Assembly (NCBI GenBank): GCA_965248765.1
Contig: CBDFKF010000002.1
Location: 434,001 to 498,000, forward strand
Length of the DNA: 64,000 nt
Origin: CBDFKF01 sp965248765
GTDB taxonomy: Bacteria; Pseudomonadota; Alphaproteobacteria; VGEJ01
Reading direction: 5' to 3'
The notes below the pieces were generated by a model. That model saw only the letters and a list, made by a program, of their open reading frames with translations. It did no database searches and was not told the DNA's origin. The position numbers and the translations under genes were made by a program. The stretch's first letter is position 1. Every line of letters begins with the position of its first letter. Shown piece after piece: positions 62,199 through 64,000 of this stretch.

Positions 62199-62990
62199 AT
62201 GGTCCAAAGCAAGCCATCCAAGCCTCGAAAACGCGACCTCGTGTGGTTGTTCGGCGTCCATTCCGTGACGGCTGCATTGGCCAACCCTGCCCGCCGACCA
62301 AGGCGCCTGCTCCTGGTGGGTTCGCGGCCCCCTGATGGTGCTGCTGCTGCCGACGTTACGCCAGAGCAGGTGGGCCGGCACGAGCTTGAGCGAAACCTAC
62401 CATCCGGTGCCGTCCACCAGGGAATGGCGCTCCTCGCTCACCCCCTCGAGCCGCAACCGCTTGAAGCTGCGTGGCAGGCGCCGCGGCCCCGCCTTGCAGT
62501 GGTGCTCGATCGCATCACCGATCCCCACAATGTCGGGGCAATTGTGCGCTCGGCCGCGGCGTTCGGTGCGTGCGCCGTGATCCACACCGAGCGCCACGCG
62601 CCGCCGCTGACAGGCACGCTCGCCAAAGCCGCCGCGGGCGCCCTCGAGATCATACCGCTGATCCGCGTGGTTAACCTCGCGCGCGCCCTCGACCAGCTCA
62701 AAGACCGCGGATTCTGGATGCTTGGGCTCGATCCGGCCGCGCCGCTCACCCTCGCGGAAGCGCGCGAGGTGACCGTGGCCGCCCCGGAAGAGGACCTCGC
62801 ACTCGTCCTCGGCGGCGAGGGCCAGGGCTTGAGGCGCCTCACCGCCGAGCGTTGCGATCAGCGGGTTCGGCTGCCGATTGCGCCCGCTATCGACAGCCTC
62901 AACGTCTCCAACGCCGCGGCCATCGCGCTCTATGCGCTTTCGCGCGAACGGGGAACGCGATATAGCTTGGACCAGGGCGCCGATCCTTAG
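62199..62990 (+). CDS. rlmB: 23S rRNA (guanosine 2'-O)-methyltransferase, TrmH/RlmB family
   Basis: A 263-residue SPOUT methyltransferase. An N-terminal substrate-binding domain (WLFGVHSVTAALANPARRP) precedes the knotted catalytic domain with all three motifs: VVLDRITDPHNVGAIVRSAA, LVLGGEGQGLRRLT and LPIAPAIDSLNVSNAAAIAL. It should methylate G2251 (E. coli numbering) in the peptidyl-transferase P loop with S-adenosylmethionine. It is divergent from tRNA-Tyr, and tRNA-Thr follows 51 bases after its stop. Confidence 0.95.
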   Translation: MVQSKPSKPRKRDLVWLFGVHSVTAALANPARRPRRLLLVGSRPPDGAAAADVTPEQVGRHELERNLPSGAVHQGMALLAHPLEPQPLEAAWQAPRPRLAVVLDRITDPHNVGAIVRSAAAFGACAVIHTERHAPPLTGTLAKAAAGALEIIPLIRVVNLARALDQLKDRGFWMLGLDPAAPLTLAEAREVTVAAPEEDLALVLGGEGQGLRRLTAERCDQRVRLPIAPAIDSLNVSNAAAIALYALSRERGTRYSLDQGADP

Positions 62991-63041
62991 CTAGAGACCG
63001 CGACGGGCGCCCGCTCACCGCCGCCATGGGCTCCTACCGGC

Positions 63042-63117
63042 GCCGGATTAGCTCAGCTGGAAGAGCAACTGATTTGTAATCAGTGGGTCGGGGGTTCGAG
63101 TCCCTCATCCGGCACCA
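63042..63117 (+). tRNA. tRNA-Thr(TGT)
   Basis: Plus strand: acceptor GCCGGAT/ATCCGGC, anticodon arm ACTGA-TTTGTAA-TCAGT giving TGT, T loop TTCGAGT, encoded CCA. It may be read together with rlmB. Confidence 0.97.
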
Positions 63118-63901
63118 ATATTTTCAATGGGTTAGGGGATGACGGCATTTACCATCGGCTATTAGGTCACCACATTTACCATCGGCTATTAGGTCACCAC
63201 TAAGTCACCAACCGGACCGGGCCAAGGGTGCGCCGATTACAAACCGCCCCAGGCAACATGCCCGGCGCCAGTTCCTCTGCCGCAGACCTAGACGACCAGA
63301 TCGCAGCCCAGACTCGGTGAGATCGCAGCCTCCCGCAGCGCAGCCGGACCTGAACATCAAGGCTCGAAGCCGGCGCACCTTCTTGGTTTCACCCCTAAGG
63401 GTGACCCTTCGATCAGGCGGCTTCAGCGTGCTTCCGCTGGGGGTACCACCCCCCAATTGATATAAGACGACTGCGGAGTGTCAGGCCCTGAAAAAATCGC
63501 GCGCGGCTCTGAAAAAGGCCGGTCTACTCCCGGCTGCAAACCACATCCTATCTCCACATCCCATGCGCACCGCCTGAGTCGGCCGCTAACTCCGCGACTG
63601 ATTGCTCGGCTGACTACCCCTGCATCCTGATAGGTAGTCTGACCCCGAGTCGCGTCCTACGCTGCGGATTCATGCGGATTCTAAATGCCGTGGCTGTGGA
63701 CAGGAGACGCCCCGCCCCAATCGCGCCGGTAGTCTCGGTTCGCAGCCGAGTTCTGACTTAGTGGGGACGAGTAGCTGTGCGATGGAGCATTCGACCACGG
63801 AGTTCCCAACAGGCTGAGGCCGTCCGCGGCCGTAGCGACCAAATAACCTCTACGCCGACCGAGTGCCGCGCATAGCACGAAACCAACGGGGAGGGATTGA
63901 T
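63118..63901. other. 784-bp stretch without a convincing gene
   Basis: The region after tRNA-Thr has more AT than the rest of the window, many stops in all frames and short open frames with no recognisable protein. It contains the 27-bp tandem repeat at its start and a small hairpin (CACCCCTAAGGGTG, about 63391). It could be the edge of an integrated element or decayed DNA. Confidence 0.6.
63146..63199. repeat. 27-bp tandem repeat, two copies
   Basis: A unit running from CATTTACC to TAGGTCACCA occurs at 63146-63172 and, identically, at 63173-63199. The next bases, TAAGTCACCA, resemble the repeat's end, giving three GTCACCA boxes in a row just past tRNA-Thr. Confidence 0.9.
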
Positions 63902-64000
63902 TTGGACATTCATGTGTCCGTTAACGCTCACGATGACCATGAACCTAGCATCGAGGGCATCGAAGCGTGTCTCGCGTCGCTGGAGCAAGAAGCCGCCCGT
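63902..64000 (+). CDS. possible 5' end of a gene running off the right edge
   Basis: GGGGAGGG at 63888-63895 stands 6 bases before a TTG that opens 33 codons to the window end. The peptide begins LDIHVSVNAHDDHEPSIEG and ends CLASLEQEAAR. The ribosome binding site is good, but the start is rare and the product is not recognised. Confidence 0.3.
   Translation, partial: MDIHVSVNAHDDHEPSIEGIEACLASLEQEAAR

Noticed and set aside
63205..63988. Three short minus-strand open frames
   Set aside because: Arg/Gly/Ser-rich, no ribosome binding site, no recognisable domain; probably chance frames.
63118..64000. CRISPR array
   Set aside because: Only two adjacent 27-bp repeats with no spacers; no cas gene in the window.

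Overview
The window comes from a high-GC alphaproteobacterium, most like the Rhodospirillales and relatives. This is an inference from gene content and order, not from a tree. Supporting signs are a DUF1489 gene, an ATP12-type F1 assembly chaperone, a str-S10-spc-alpha ribosomal block without rpmJ or rpsD at its usual end, a degP-rarA-crcB-rluC tail behind rplQ, and frequent GTG starts. Almost all of it is ordinary core genome. I see no phage genes, transposase, CRISPR array, toxin system or secondary-metabolite cluster.

Left part (about 1-18.2 kb), catabolism. Genes for a secreted DUF3179 protein, an L-2-hydroxyglutarate oxidase-like flavoprotein, a MipA/OmpV outer-membrane protein and an amino-acid dehydrogenase precede bifunctional PutA (proline to glutamate) and DUF1489. 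Next comes a leucine/isovalerate (liu) cluster on the minus strand: isovaleryl-CoA dehydrogenase, a frameshifted 2-hydroxychromene-2-carboxylate isomerase-like gene, methylcrotonyl-CoA carboxylase beta, methylglutaconyl-CoA hydratase, and methylcrotonyl-CoA carboxylase alpha. HMG-CoA lyase, needed for the last step, is not here. MgtE and an NADP-type malic enzyme follow. The malic enzyme reading frame has a TGA at codon 15.

Middle part (18.2-30.4 kb). A tRNA-Leu, an orphan FliN-domain protein divergent from lipB, and an operon of pccA, acylphosphatase and a shortened B3/4 protein, with pccB close by. Then comes a tightly overlapped minus-strand operon: degP, rarA, a DUF429-like gene, crcB, rluC, a HAD phosphatase and ATP12.

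Right part (30.4-62.0 kb). One nearly unbroken minus-strand run carries the transcription and translation core. In transcription order it is tRNA-Tyr, tRNA-Gly, tufB, tRNA-Trp, secE, nusG, rplKAJL, rpoBC, the str operon (rpsL, rpsG, fusA, tufA), S10, spc (with secY and adk) and alpha (rpsM, rpsK, rpoA, rplQ). The two tuf genes look identical over about 1.2 kb. Promoter-like sites lie before tRNA-Tyr and before rpsM, and a hairpin followed by seven Ts separates rpoC from rpsL.

Right edge (62.2-64.0 kb). rlmB and a tRNA-Thr(UGU) lie on the plus strand. The following 0.8 kb holds no convincing gene but has a 27-bp tandem repeat 28 bp beyond the tRNA, which could mark the edge of an integrated element. 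A possible coding start lies just before the window ends.

Three genes carry lesions or shortenings (the isomerase frameshift, the malic enzyme TGA and the shortened B3/4 gene). The first two need read-level checking, because assembly error is as likely as real decay.
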